Assembly (NCBI GenBank): GCA_027004335.1
Contig: JALTID010000190.1
Location: 1 to 7,848 of the forward strand
Length of the DNA: 7,848 bases
Origin: JALTID01 sp027004335 [NCBI: bacterium]
GTDB taxonomy: Bacteria; JALSQH01
Direction: 5' to 3'
Position 1 is the stretch's first letter. Each line of letters starts with the position of its first letter. Under the pieces are notes generated by a model, which saw only the letters and a program-made list of their open reading frames with translations, searched no databases and was not told where the DNA came from. The translations under genes and the position numbers were made by a program. Positions 1 to 5,694 of the stretch are shown here, in pieces.

Positions 1-2
1 AA

Positions 3-110
3 GTTAAGCCAATCTACCGCGTGGGAAGAGGGAGTAAGATGATAGAAATCTTAAAATGTATTCCTCAACAGCTCATTGAGAATGCAATTTTAAGATACTA
101 TAATTTATAG
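3..110 (+). CDS. C-terminal fragment of a probable short-chain dehydrogenase/reductase
   Basis: The frame is open from the window edge (first whole codon at 3) to TAG at 108-110 and gives 35 residues. These include a VGRGSK stretch, then IEILKCIPQQL and a final NAILRYYNL. A basic glycine-containing turn followed by a Leu/Ile helix with PQQL (usually PRRL) near the C-terminus resembles the tails of classical short-chain dehydrogenases, where this helix follows the Rossmann core. The NAD(P)-binding and catalytic YxxxK parts lie outside the window, so substrate and cofactor cannot be judged. The last 60 bases of the gene also hold a strong inverted repeat and the probable rlmN promoter. It could instead be the tail of another small alpha/beta enzyme; the call rests on tail resemblance alone. 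Confidence 0.45.
   Translation, partial: VKPIYRVGRGSKMIEILKCIPQQLIENAILRYYNL
48..96 (+). repeat. Long imperfect inverted repeat / hairpin at the 3' end of the upstream gene
   Basis: The arms 48-57 (ATCTTAAAAT) and 87-96 (ATTTTAAGAT) are perfect 10-bp inverted repeats. The interior continues the stem: 58-63 pairs with 80-85 (one G-T wobble) after a single bulged A86, and 65-68 pairs with 76-79 after a bulged C64, leaving the 7-nt loop 69-75. That is about 20 paired positions in 49 nt. It lies within the coding end of the upstream fragment and overlaps the -35 box of the rlmN promoter. No continuous T tract follows (only TTTT at 111-114), so an ordinary intrinsic terminator is not certain. Confidence 0.6.
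76..104 (+). promoter_or_regulatory. Probable sigma-70-type promoter for rlmN (distal)
   Basis: A -35 box TTGAGA (76-81), a 17-bp spacer and a perfect -10 box TATAAT (99-104) predict transcription starting near 111, about 36 nt before the rlmN ATG. The -35 lies in the right arm of the 48-96 inverted repeat and the whole promoter is inside the end of the upstream gene. Confidence 0.6.
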
Positions 111-112
111 TT

Positions 113-140
113 TTGCTCATAATGGATTAAAAAGTATAAT
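113..140 (+). promoter_or_regulatory. Possible second rlmN promoter giving a leaderless mRNA
   Basis: A weaker -35 TTGCTC (113-118), a 16-bp spacer and a perfect TATAAT (135-140). If 140 is position -7, then +1 is base 147, the A of the rlmN ATG. No GGAGG-like ribosome site precedes this ATG, which agrees with leaderless initiation but does not prove it. Confidence 0.4.
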
Positions 141-146
141 AACTAT

Positions 147-1187
147 ATGCATAACCTGAAAAATCTTACTCTTAACGAGCTAAAGGAAATTTTCAAAAAT
201 GAAGGGCTTCTTTCTTACCGTGCTAAGCAGATATATTCCTGGATTTTCTCAAAACTTGAGGAGAATCCTGATAATTTCACCAATTTGCCACGGGAATTAA
301 GAAATAGACTTAAAAATGAATTTCTAATACCATCTCTTGAGCCTGAATCAATCCAGGAATCAAAAATTGATGGAACTGTTAAATATATTCTCACGCTTCC
401 AGATGGAGAGATTATTGAATCAGTTCTAATACCTGATAAGGAGAGAAGAACCCTCTGCATTTCCTCCCAGGCTGGATGCAGGATGGGATGTAAGTTCTGC
501 TACACAGGAAAAGGGGGGTTACGAAGAAATCTGGAGCCATGGGAAATCGTTGAACAGGTGATTGTAGCAATTAAATTTTTAAGAAATAGAAAACTACGGC
601 TCACCAATATGGTATTTATGGGGATGGGTGAACCACTGGATAATTTTGATAATCTGGTGAAAGCACTGAAAATAATAATGGAAGAGAAAGGGCTGGCCAT
701 TTCACCAAGGAGGATCTCAGTCTCCACAGTTGGAATAGTTCCGCTAATACGGCCTCTTATTGAAGCTACAGGTGTAAACCTATCAGTTTCTCTTAACGCT
801 CCTGACAATGAAATAAGAAACATGATAATGCCAATAGACAAAAAATATCCCATCGAGACTCTTCTACAGGCTCTGAAAGATGTGGAGATCCCCCGAAGGA
901 AAAGAATAGTAATTGAATATGTACTCCTGAAAAAAGTTAATGACAGAGAAGAAGATGCACAAAAACTGATCAAACTTCTGAGAGGGATCCCAGTAAAAAT
1001 AAACCTTATTCCTTTTAACCCCTTCCCCGGTACAGAATTTGAAAGGCCGGAGGAAGAAAGGATCCTGAAATTTCAGGAAATTCTCATTAATTCAGGATTC
1101 TCCGTTTTTATCAGAGCCAGTAAAGGAAGTGACATCCTCGCCGCCTGTGGCCAGCTCAGAGGAGCTGTTCTGAAAGAATTCACCTAA
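147..1187 (+). CDS. rlmN: Dual-specificity rRNA/tRNA adenine-C2 methyltransferase RlmN
   Basis: A radical-SAM enzyme that makes 2-methyladenosine at A2503 of 23S rRNA and, in studied relatives, A37 of some tRNAs. The 346-residue length is normal for the family. An N-terminal helical RNA-binding part spans about 1-90. The radical-SAM cluster motif CRMGCKFC has Cys111, Cys115 and Cys118. A SAM-binding GMGEP lies at 159-163, an SVSTVG strand at 191-196 and NLIPFNPFPG at 286-295. Of the two extra cysteines the mechanism needs, Cys104 (in TLCISSQ) sits seven residues before the cluster, as E. coli Cys118 does, and Cys334 (in AACGQL) matches the methyl-carrying Cys355. All catalytic residues are therefore present. 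The start is chosen because MHNLKNLTLNEL is a typical RlmN opening; there is no Shine-Dalgarno. It is preceded by its own promoters, so it is probably transcribed separately from the upstream gene. Its last 96 bases overlap an opposing gene. Cfr, the resistance paralogue, shares the chemistry; the housekeeping enzyme is more likely here. Confidence 0.95.
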   Translation: MHNLKNLTLNELKEIFKNEGLLSYRAKQIYSWIFSKLEENPDNFTNLPRELRNRLKNEFLIPSLEPESIQESKIDGTVKYILTLPDGEIIESVLIPDKERRTLCISSQAGCRMGCKFCYTGKGGLRRNLEPWEIVEQVIVAIKFLRNRKLRLTNMVFMGMGEPLDNFDNLVKALKIIMEEKGLAISPRRISVSTVGIVPLIRPLIEATGVNLSVSLNAPDNEIRNMIMPIDKKYPIETLLQALKDVEIPRRKRIVIEYVLLKKVNDREEDAQKLIKLLRGIPVKINLIPFNPFPGTEFERPEEERILKFQEILINSGFSVFIRASKGSDILAACGQLRGAVLKEFT

Positions 1188-1727
1188 GTAAAGAACTTCT
1201 TTTTTAAATTCACCGGAGGGAAGAGCAATAAACATAAAAGCAATTGAAATAACAGTAAAAGCTGTAAGATTCCCAACCGAAATACCAACAAGCACTCCGA
1301 CTACCCCTATAAATGAGGGGATATACGCGAGAATCAATTCCGCTATTCTCAACAAAAAAACCACCATATAAACTCTTACAAGAGGAAATAGCCTGGGGTC
1401 CTCTTTATACTCTTCTGGGGGTGTAGAGTTTAGGAATCTTTCTAAAAGAGAGGAAAGACTTTTCTCGCTGAGCATGAAAACCTGAATAAAAAGGATAAGA
1501 AGGAAAAACCCTATCTGAAACGCCACAAAAACCCACTCAGGTATAAAAATATTGGTAAGAGGTATCACACCTCTGTTATGGAGATAAATAACCAAAACAT
1601 ATTGAAAAATCAACATGATAAGGAGAAAATAGAAAAGAAATCTTGCCCTTTTGAAAAGATAATTAACATAATTTTTGAAAAATTCCCCTTTCATTTGCCT
1701 GATATGGAGAAAATCACTATAATTCAT
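1092..1727 (-). CDS. Unrecognised four-helix integral membrane protein
   Basis: I do not recognise this family. From the ATG at 1727 it encodes 211 residues with about four hydrophobic helices: one after a basic FKRAR stretch ([20 protein letters not shown]), one around [21 protein letters not shown], and two in the C-terminal half ([21 protein letters not shown], and the glycine/valine-rich [12 protein letters not shown] running into [15 protein letters not shown]). A soluble loop between helices 2 and 3 carries [21 protein letters not shown]. Hydrophobic periodicity and the empty opposite strand between 1188 and 1771 support it being real. The start is uncertain. The frame is open back to a TTG at 1778, but that would lie upstream of the gene's own promoter. 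ATG 1727 is only 5 nt from the -10 box (leaderless), and ATG 1694 (MKGEFF) has a weak CAGG three bases ahead. The last ~31 residues are antisense to rlmN and look like a low-complexity tail rich in S, G, D and E. Confidence 0.65.
   Translation of the reverse strand: MNYSDFLHIRQMKGEFFKNYVNYLFKRARFLFYFLLIMLIFQYVLVIYLHNRGVIPLTNIFIPEWVFVAFQIGFFLLILFIQVFMLSEKSLSSLLERFLNSTPPEEYKEDPRLFPLVRVYMVVFLLRIAELILAYIPSFIGVVGVLVGISVGNLTAFTVISIAFMFIALPSGEFKKEVLYLGEFFQNSSSELATGGEDVTSFTGSDKNGES
1695..1723 (+). promoter_or_regulatory. Probable promoter for the mtnP operon
   Basis: TTGCCT (1695-1700), a 17-bp spacer and a perfect TATAAT (1718-1723) predict a start near 1730 and a 42-nt leader. Its elements lie inside the 5' end of the opposite-strand gene. 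No other clear promoter is seen before the downstream genes, so it may drive all six. Confidence 0.6.
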
Positions 1728-1731
1728 ATAA

Positions 1732-1760
1732 AGTATACGCTTTAAAAACTGGATGCGCAA
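1732..1760 (-). promoter_or_regulatory. Probable promoter for the leftward membrane-protein gene
   Basis: Read on the minus strand: TTGCGC (1760-1755), a 17-bp spacer, TATACT (1737-1732). The predicted start is near 1725, at the first candidate ATG (1727-1725) and about 31 nt before the second (1694). It lies in the mtnP leader and faces the mtnP promoter. Confidence 0.5.
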
Positions 1761-1771
1761 GAGGCGAAGAC

Positions 1772-2632
1772 ATGGCAAAGATTGGTATAATTGGGGGAAG
1801 TGGTATATACCAGCTTGAAAATTTGAAAGTAATTGAAGAAAAGAAAATCTCCACCCCTTTTGGGACCCCTTCAGATAAGATTTTAATTGGCAAGCTGAAA
1901 AATATAGAAATCGCCTTTTTAGCTCGCCATGGAAAAGGTCATCTCCTCATGCCCTCTGAAATAAATTACCGTGCCAATATCTATGCCATGAAACTTTTAG
2001 GGGTGGAACGGTTAATCAGCATTTCTTCCGTGGGGAGTATGAAAAAAGAAATTCAGCCTGAAGATATTGTATTTCCTGACCAGTTCATAGATCTTACAAA
2101 AAGAAGAGAAAGTACCTTTTTTGGTGACGGCCTCGTAGCTCACATTCAATTTTCAAATCCTACCTGTCCAGTCCTCAGACAACTTCTCTATAACACAGCA
2201 AAAGAGCTTGATTACGAAGCCCATGGGAGGGGAACATATCTCAATATTGAGGGGCCCCAATTTTCCACCTATGGAGAGTCTCTTCTCTACAAAACATGGG
2301 GAGTTGATGTAATTGGAATGACCAATGTAACAGAAGCAAAGCTTGCAAGAGAGGCAGAAATATGCTACGCAACAGTAGCTCTGGTAACTGATTACGACTG
2401 CTGGAAAAGTGATGAAGAAGAAGTATCAGTTGAGCTGGTGATCCAGAGGTTCAATGCCAATATCCAGAAAGCGAAAAAGTTACTGGAAAATGTCGTTGAA
2501 AAAATCCCCGATGATAGATCAAATTGCATGTGCAGCCATGCCCTTGAAGATGCAATAATCACAAATAGAGATAAAATACCAAGGAAAACAATTGAAAAAT
2601 TAGAACCAATAATAGGAAAATACATAAAATAA
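1772..2632 (+). CDS. mtnP: S-methyl-5'-thioadenosine phosphorylase
   Basis: Cytoplasmic enzyme cleaving 5'-methylthioadenosine with phosphate to adenine and 5-methylthioribose-1-phosphate, in methionine and purine salvage. Visible family features are the N-terminal phosphate-binding GIIGGSGIY (residues 5-13), STPFGTPSD (27-35), FLARHGKGH (49-57) followed by [16 protein letters not shown]-like NIEGPQFST (158-166), IGMTNVTEA (181-189) and TDYDCW (206-211). Asp207 and Asp209 match the pair that recognises the 6-amino group of adenine in MTA phosphorylases; purine nucleoside phosphorylases for 6-oxopurines carry Asn at the first. The C-terminal CMC (252-254) followed by SHALEDAI is a CXC motif also known from archaeal thermophile enzymes. 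The 286-residue length is typical. The start is supported by GAGG at 1761-1764, 7 nt ahead. It is the first gene of the apparent operon; the next ATG begins one base after its stop. Confidence 0.93.
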   Translation: MAKIGIIGGSGIYQLENLKVIEEKKISTPFGTPSDKILIGKLKNIEIAFLARHGKGHLLMPSEINYRANIYAMKLLGVERLISISSVGSMKKEIQPEDIVFPDQFIDLTKRRESTFFGDGLVAHIQFSNPTCPVLRQLLYNTAKELDYEAHGRGTYLNIEGPQFSTYGESLLYKTWGVDVIGMTNVTEAKLAREAEICYATVALVTDYDCWKSDEEEVSVELVIQRFNANIQKAKKLLENVVEKIPDDRSNCMCSHALEDAIITNRDKIPRKTIEKLEPIIGKYIK

Positions 2633-2633
2633 A

Positions 2634-3536
2634 ATGGCAATAGTAGTAGCAGGTACAGTAGCTTATGATTCAATAAAAACTCCATTTGGTGAAATGGAAA
2701 ATGCATTAGGAGGGTCCGCTCTCTATTTTACTGTTTCAGCCAGCTTCTTTTCTCCTGTCAAGCTCGTTGCCGTTATAGGAGAAGACTTTGATCTCTCAAA
2801 AATTGGGTTTCTCAAAGAAAAAGGAGTAGATTTTTCTGGAATTGAGATAAAGAAGGGGAAAACATTTCGCTGGAAGGGATACTACGATTATAATCTGAAT
2901 GAAGCTCACACACTGGAAACTCAGCTCAATGTCCTCACCATGTTCAGCCCTTCTCTTCCCGAAGCATATACGGAGGAATCGTTTCTTTTCCTCGCAAACA
3001 TCGATCCAGAACTGCAGATAAGAATCATAAATCAAATGAAAAACCTTAAATTCTCCGCTGCAGATACAATGAACTACTGGATAGAATCAAAACCAGAGAA
3101 GGTTAAAGAAGCTTTTTCACTGGTAAATGCAGTAACAATAAATGAAGCAGAGGTAAGAGAAATCACAGGTGAGTACAATCTTGTTAAAGCGGCACGAAAA
3201 ATCTTTGACCTGGGGCCCGATTATGTGATAATAAAAAGAGGAGAATATGGCGTACTTGTATTTGATAAAAATGGCAAAACTTTTTTTGTCCCTGCCTATC
3301 CACTGGAAGAGGTCTTTGATCCCACAGGAGCTGGTGATACTTTTGCTGGAGGACTCATGGGATACCTTGCCATGAAAGGAGATACAAAAAAATTAAGGAA
3401 AGCAGTAGTATATGGAAGTGTTATGGCAAGCTTCAATGTGGAAGAATTCAGTTTTAATAAACTGAGAAAAATCAGTAAAGAGGAAATAGAAAAAAGGTTT
3501 CAAGAATTCTTATCCTTTTGTCAGGTGGAGGAATAA
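2634..3536 (+). CDS. PfkB/ribokinase-family carbohydrate or nucleoside kinase
   Basis: A 300-residue ATP-dependent kinase of the ribokinase fold. The N-terminal AGTVAYDSIKTPFGE is followed by ALGGSALYF (24-32), the glycine-rich substrate-side motif. The Mg-phosphate NEAE is at 170-173, KRGEYG at 201-206, and the C-terminal signature DPTGAGDTFAGG at 229-240 contains the anion hole (GAG) and catalytic base Asp235. The active site looks intact. The substrate cannot be read from sequence. Adjacency to mtnP suggests a nucleoside or ribose-type substrate, but MTA phosphorylase already yields a phosphorylated sugar, so a methylthioribose-kinase role is not needed. There is only one base between the mtnP stop and this ATG and no good Shine-Dalgarno (nearest AGGAAA is over 12 nt away), so translation is probably coupled to mtnP. 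Confidence 0.88.
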   Translation: MAIVVAGTVAYDSIKTPFGEMENALGGSALYFTVSASFFSPVKLVAVIGEDFDLSKIGFLKEKGVDFSGIEIKKGKTFRWKGYYDYNLNEAHTLETQLNVLTMFSPSLPEAYTEESFLFLANIDPELQIRIINQMKNLKFSAADTMNYWIESKPEKVKEAFSLVNAVTINEAEVREITGEYNLVKAARKIFDLGPDYVIIKRGEYGVLVFDKNGKTFFVPAYPLEEVFDPTGAGDTFAGGLMGYLAMKGDTKKLRKAVVYGSVMASFNVEEFSFNKLRKISKEEIEKRFQEFLSFCQVEE

Positions 3537-3537
3537 A

Positions 3538-4155
3538 ATGTTTCAAATTGATCCCTCATTAAAATATGTAGACACAAACAAAGAAGAAATACTTGAACTT
3601 TATAGACCAACAAACGAAAGTCTTGTTCAAATCCCTGGACTTCAGGGAGAGATGAGTGACGCTTATTTAGTATCTCTGAACAGAAGCGGCGAGATCCAGA
3701 TTTACCTCTACTTCTTCCTGAAAGATTCAGGAAAAGGGATCATTTACAAAAGCAATGTTCCAGTAACCAAAAGTAACTACATGCAGGTAAGGGATGATGG
3801 ACTTTACTTTCTTGAAAGTATGGGTTTTCTCATGGAAAATACAGATTTCAGAAAACTTCCCGAAATGGAAAGAATTAAGCTCATGGAATCAATGCCTCCT
3901 TTTCATCTGGATCTTTCAAAGTTTTTTGAAAAAGGGGAGAAAAAAGAAGAAGCAGAAAATGACGAAGTTGATGTAGAAGTCCTGGAAGAAAACCTTGAAA
4001 CAATCCATGAAATCAGTGAGATAACAGAAGCATCCAAGGAGAAAATAGAAAAAAGAAAACTATCAGGAGTGGAGCTCTCACCCGATATGGTAAAAGAAAA
4101 GATGGATAAAGATAGAAACCTCAGGGTCTTCCTATTATTTCTCGCCGGCTTTTGA
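3538..4155 (+). CDS. Hypothetical protein with highly charged C-terminal half
   Basis: I do not recognise this 205-residue protein. It has no signal peptide. Residues 1-125 look like a compact mixed alpha/beta domain, with IPGLQGEMSDAYLVSLNR, a strand-rich EIQIYLYFFL (52-61) and NVPVTKSNYMQVRDDGLYFLESMGF. Residues 130-175 form a Glu/Lys-rich, probably helical or disordered linker (EKGEKKEEAE, then EVLEENLETIHEISEI). The end is a helix DMVKEKMDKDRNLRV and a terminal hydrophobic FLLFLAGF, too short to be a membrane anchor. The start is well set: GGAGG at 3527-3531 lies 6 nt before the ATG, which begins one base after the kinase stop. The position between a kinase and envelope genes suggests a cytoplasmic accessory protein, but this is inference. 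Codon use matches its neighbours. Confidence 0.85.
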   Translation: MFQIDPSLKYVDTNKEEILELYRPTNESLVQIPGLQGEMSDAYLVSLNRSGEIQIYLYFFLKDSGKGIIYKSNVPVTKSNYMQVRDDGLYFLESMGFLMENTDFRKLPEMERIKLMESMPPFHLDLSKFFEKGEKKEEAENDEVDVEVLEENLETIHEISEITEASKEKIEKRKLSGVELSPDMVKEKMDKDRNLRVFLLFLAGF

Positions 4156-4162
4156 TTTTAAT

Positions 4163-4168
4163 AAGGAG
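4163..4168 (+). promoter_or_regulatory. Strong Shine-Dalgarno of the TPR lipoprotein gene
   Basis: AAGGAG lies 6 nt before the ATG at 4175, in the only real intergenic gap (19 bp) of the right-hand operon. It fixes the lipoprotein start. Confidence 0.75.
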
Positions 4169-4174
4169 CACTAT

Positions 4175-4930
4175 ATGAAAAAGATAGCTACTTTTCTACT
4201 GCTAATTTTTATTGCAAGCTGTGCCACGACAGGAGCTCTTTCAAAAAATGAAAAAAAATACAGAGCCTACCTTAGACTGGGAGTTTCATTTTTAGCCACA
4301 AATAATTTCAGAGCAGCTCTGGAAACCTTGGAAAAAGCTGAGAAGTTAAGACAGAATGACCCTCAATTATATAATGCTATTGGCCTTGCATATCTTGGAC
4401 TGGGGGATTTAAAAGATGCTGAAAAAAATTTTAAAAAAGCTGTATCCCTTAAACCTGATTTCTCAGAAGCTCACAACAACTTGGGGGTCGCATATTCAAA
4501 AGAAGGATATTACCATCTTGCAATAAAACAATTTGAAAAAGCCCTGAGCAACCTTCTCTATTCAACCCCTGAACAAGCTCTGCAGAATATAGGATGGGCC
4601 TACTACAACTTAGGAAAATATATTAAAGCTGAGACATTCACAAAAGAAGCCCTTGCACGAAATCCAAGGTTATGCATTGCAAGAAAAAACTTAGGACTAA
4701 TATACTGGGCTGAGAAAAGATACATAGATGCAGAGGCTCAGTTAAAAAAGTCTGTAAAGTATTGTCCGCAATACGCTGAAGCCTATTTCAACCTTGGACT
4801 CCTCTATTTAAAACTCAACAGAAAAAAAGAGGCTTACAAGGAATTTAAAAAAGTCACTCAGATCATACCTGACTCGCCTCTCTCGGAAGAAGCAGAAAAT
4901 TACCTCAAACTTCTTGGAGGAGAAAGGTGA
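4175..4930 (+). CDS. TPR-repeat lipoprotein (PilF/PilW-like)
   Basis: 251 residues. The N-terminus MKKIATFLLLIFIASC is a lipoprotein signal: two lysines, a hydrophobic core and the lipobox IASC with lipidated Cys16. Ala at +2 would favour outer-membrane sorting under Lol rules. The rest is about six tetratricopeptide repeats of ~34 residues, starting near 29, 63, 97, 133, 167 and 201, with hallmark positions such as LGVSFLATNNFRAAL, IGLAYLGLGDLKDA, NNLGVAYSKEGYY, IGWAYYNLGKY, NLGLIYWAEKRYIDA and NLGLLYLKLNRKKEA. Such proteins act as periplasmic scaffolds; PilF/PilW pilotins for type IV pilus secretins have the same layout, but no pilus gene is in the window, so that role is only a possibility. 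The stop overlaps the GTG start of the RodZ-like gene by 4 bp, suggesting coordinated production of envelope proteins. Cys167 and Cys197, in neighbouring repeats, might form a disulfide. Confidence 0.9.
   Translation: MKKIATFLLLIFIASCATTGALSKNEKKYRAYLRLGVSFLATNNFRAALETLEKAEKLRQNDPQLYNAIGLAYLGLGDLKDAEKNFKKAVSLKPDFSEAHNNLGVAYSKEGYYHLAIKQFEKALSNLLYSTPEQALQNIGWAYYNLGKYIKAETFTKEALARNPRLCIARKNLGLIYWAEKRYIDAEAQLKKSVKYCPQYAEAYFNLGLLYLKLNRKKEAYKEFKKVTQIIPDSPLSEEAENYLKLLGGER
4916..4920 (+). promoter_or_regulatory. Shine-Dalgarno that decides the GTG start of the RodZ-like gene
   Basis: GGAGG lies 6 nt before GTG 4927 and inside the end of the TPR gene. It supports GTG as the true start; no in-frame ATG occurs until residue 30, which would cut into the helix-turn-helix. 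Confidence 0.7.
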
Positions 4931-5694
4931 CTGATGTAGGAGGCTTTCTTAAAAAAGAAAGAGAAGGAAGAGGAATTTCACTCAGAGATATATCTGATGC
5001 AACAAAAATAGGGATGGAATTTTTAAAAGCAATAGAAGAAAATCATTTTGAAAAATTGCCTGCAGAGGTGTTTGCTATAGGCTTTATCAGGAATTATGCT
5101 AAGTATCTTGGGTTAAATGAAGAAGAAGTTACCTCCATGTACAAACAGTATGTCCAAGAAAGAAGAGAGAACGAGTTTAAAAATCAAAAAATAATTGAGC
5201 GAAAAAAGAAATTTCCATATCTTTTTCTCATATTCTCCCTAATTGCTGTAGCCCTTATAGTTGGAATTGTTATCCTTACTTCTAATAATTCTAAACTGAG
5301 TATGGGGGAACAGACTTTTGCAAAAAACAAATACTCTGAAGCTGTAACATACCCTACAAAAATAACCGAAGTGGCAGCCGAAAACGAAAGCCCTGTAACA
5401 GCACCTGTTAACAAGCTGCACAGAGAATTCCTGATTGTTCTTAAGGGTGAAAACACTGGAGGAAAACCTGTTTGGGTTGGTTACTGTTCAGATGAGACCT
5501 GTAAACTTGACAGATCTCAATGGGAAAGCTTATTCTTAAAAGAGGGAGAAGAAATTAGAATCAAAGGGGAAAAGATCATCGGGGTTATTTCAGGTAACGG
5601 AGGGAAAGTTAGAATATTTAAAAACAACAAAGATATTGGTTTGATGGGAAAACCTGGAAGTGTGAGAATTAAATTTTTCAGGTTAAAAAAATGA
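4927..5694 (+). CDS. rodZ: RodZ-like cell-shape protein (HTH, one membrane helix, periplasmic domain)
   Basis: 255 residues in the RodZ order. The N-terminal cytoplasmic helix-turn-helix (about 5-75) shows LKKEREGRGISLRDISDATKI, EFLKAIEENHFEKLP and GFIRNYAKYLGLNEEE, which match the RodZ HTH that binds MreB. A basic juxtamembrane ERKKK (91-95) precedes one transmembrane helix (about 97-118), giving an N-in topology. A short, low-complexity periplasmic linker (120-162) leads to a C-terminal beta domain (166-252) with PVWVGY, LKEGEEIRIKGE, VISGNGGKVRIFKNNKDIGLMG, the usual RodZ C-terminal (DUF4115-type) pattern. The role would be to link MreB filaments to the wall-elongation machinery. It starts with GTG, overlapping the lipoprotein stop (GTGA), and its TGA overlaps the next gene's ATG (ATGA). 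Cys187 and Cys192 in the periplasmic domain form a CX4C pair that may be a disulfide. No mreB is in the window. Confidence 0.85.
   Translation: MTDVGGFLKKEREGRGISLRDISDATKIGMEFLKAIEENHFEKLPAEVFAIGFIRNYAKYLGLNEEEVTSMYKQYVQERRENEFKNQKIIERKKKFPYLFLIFSLIAVALIVGIVILTSNNSKLSMGEQTFAKNKYSEAVTYPTKITEVAAENESPVTAPVNKLHREFLIVLKGENTGGKPVWVGYCSDETCKLDRSQWESLFLKEGEEIRIKGEKIIGVISGNGGKVRIFKNNKDIGLMGKPGSVRIKFFRLKK

Noticed and set aside
215-973. Leftward open frames of 81 and 157 codons opposite rlmN
   Set aside because: They are mirror frames of a gene with all catalytic motifs; compositions are biased (Ser/Ile/Phe-rich) and no ribosome site is seen.
147-1187. Identity as the Cfr resistance methyltransferase instead of RlmN
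   Set aside because: Both share the cysteines, but the N-terminus, the motif set and the lack of any mobile element or resistance context point to the housekeeping enzyme.
1189-1205. AAAGA/TCTTT mini-hairpin followed by T's just after the rlmN stop, as an intrinsic terminator
   Set aside because: Five A-T-rich pairs with a 3-nt loop are too weak; any hairpin here would also lie inside the opposing gene.
1304-1320. CCCCT/AGGGG inverted repeat
   Set aside because: Only 5 bp with no T tract on either strand, and inside the membrane-protein coding region; probably chance.
1728-1778. Extension of the leftward membrane gene to TTG 1778
   Set aside because: This start would lie upstream of the gene's own promoter and overlap the mtnP start; ATG 1727 or 1694 is more likely.
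2392-3035. Leftward frames opposite mtnP and the kinase
   Set aside because: Shadows of two strongly supported genes, with no ribosome sites and no recognisable motifs.
3794-3976. 60-codon frame in +1 register inside the hypothetical gene
   Set aside because: Contained in a gene with a good ribosome site and operon spacing; the product is low-complexity Lys/Phe-rich.
4138-4155. Frameshift truncation of the hypothetical protein at FLLFLAGF
   Set aside because: Only 19 bp separate its stop from the next gene, which has its own ribosome site, so there is no room for a lost downstream part.
5184-5456. Leftward frames opposite the RodZ-like gene
   Set aside because: Antisense of a gene with clear HTH, membrane and periplasmic domains.
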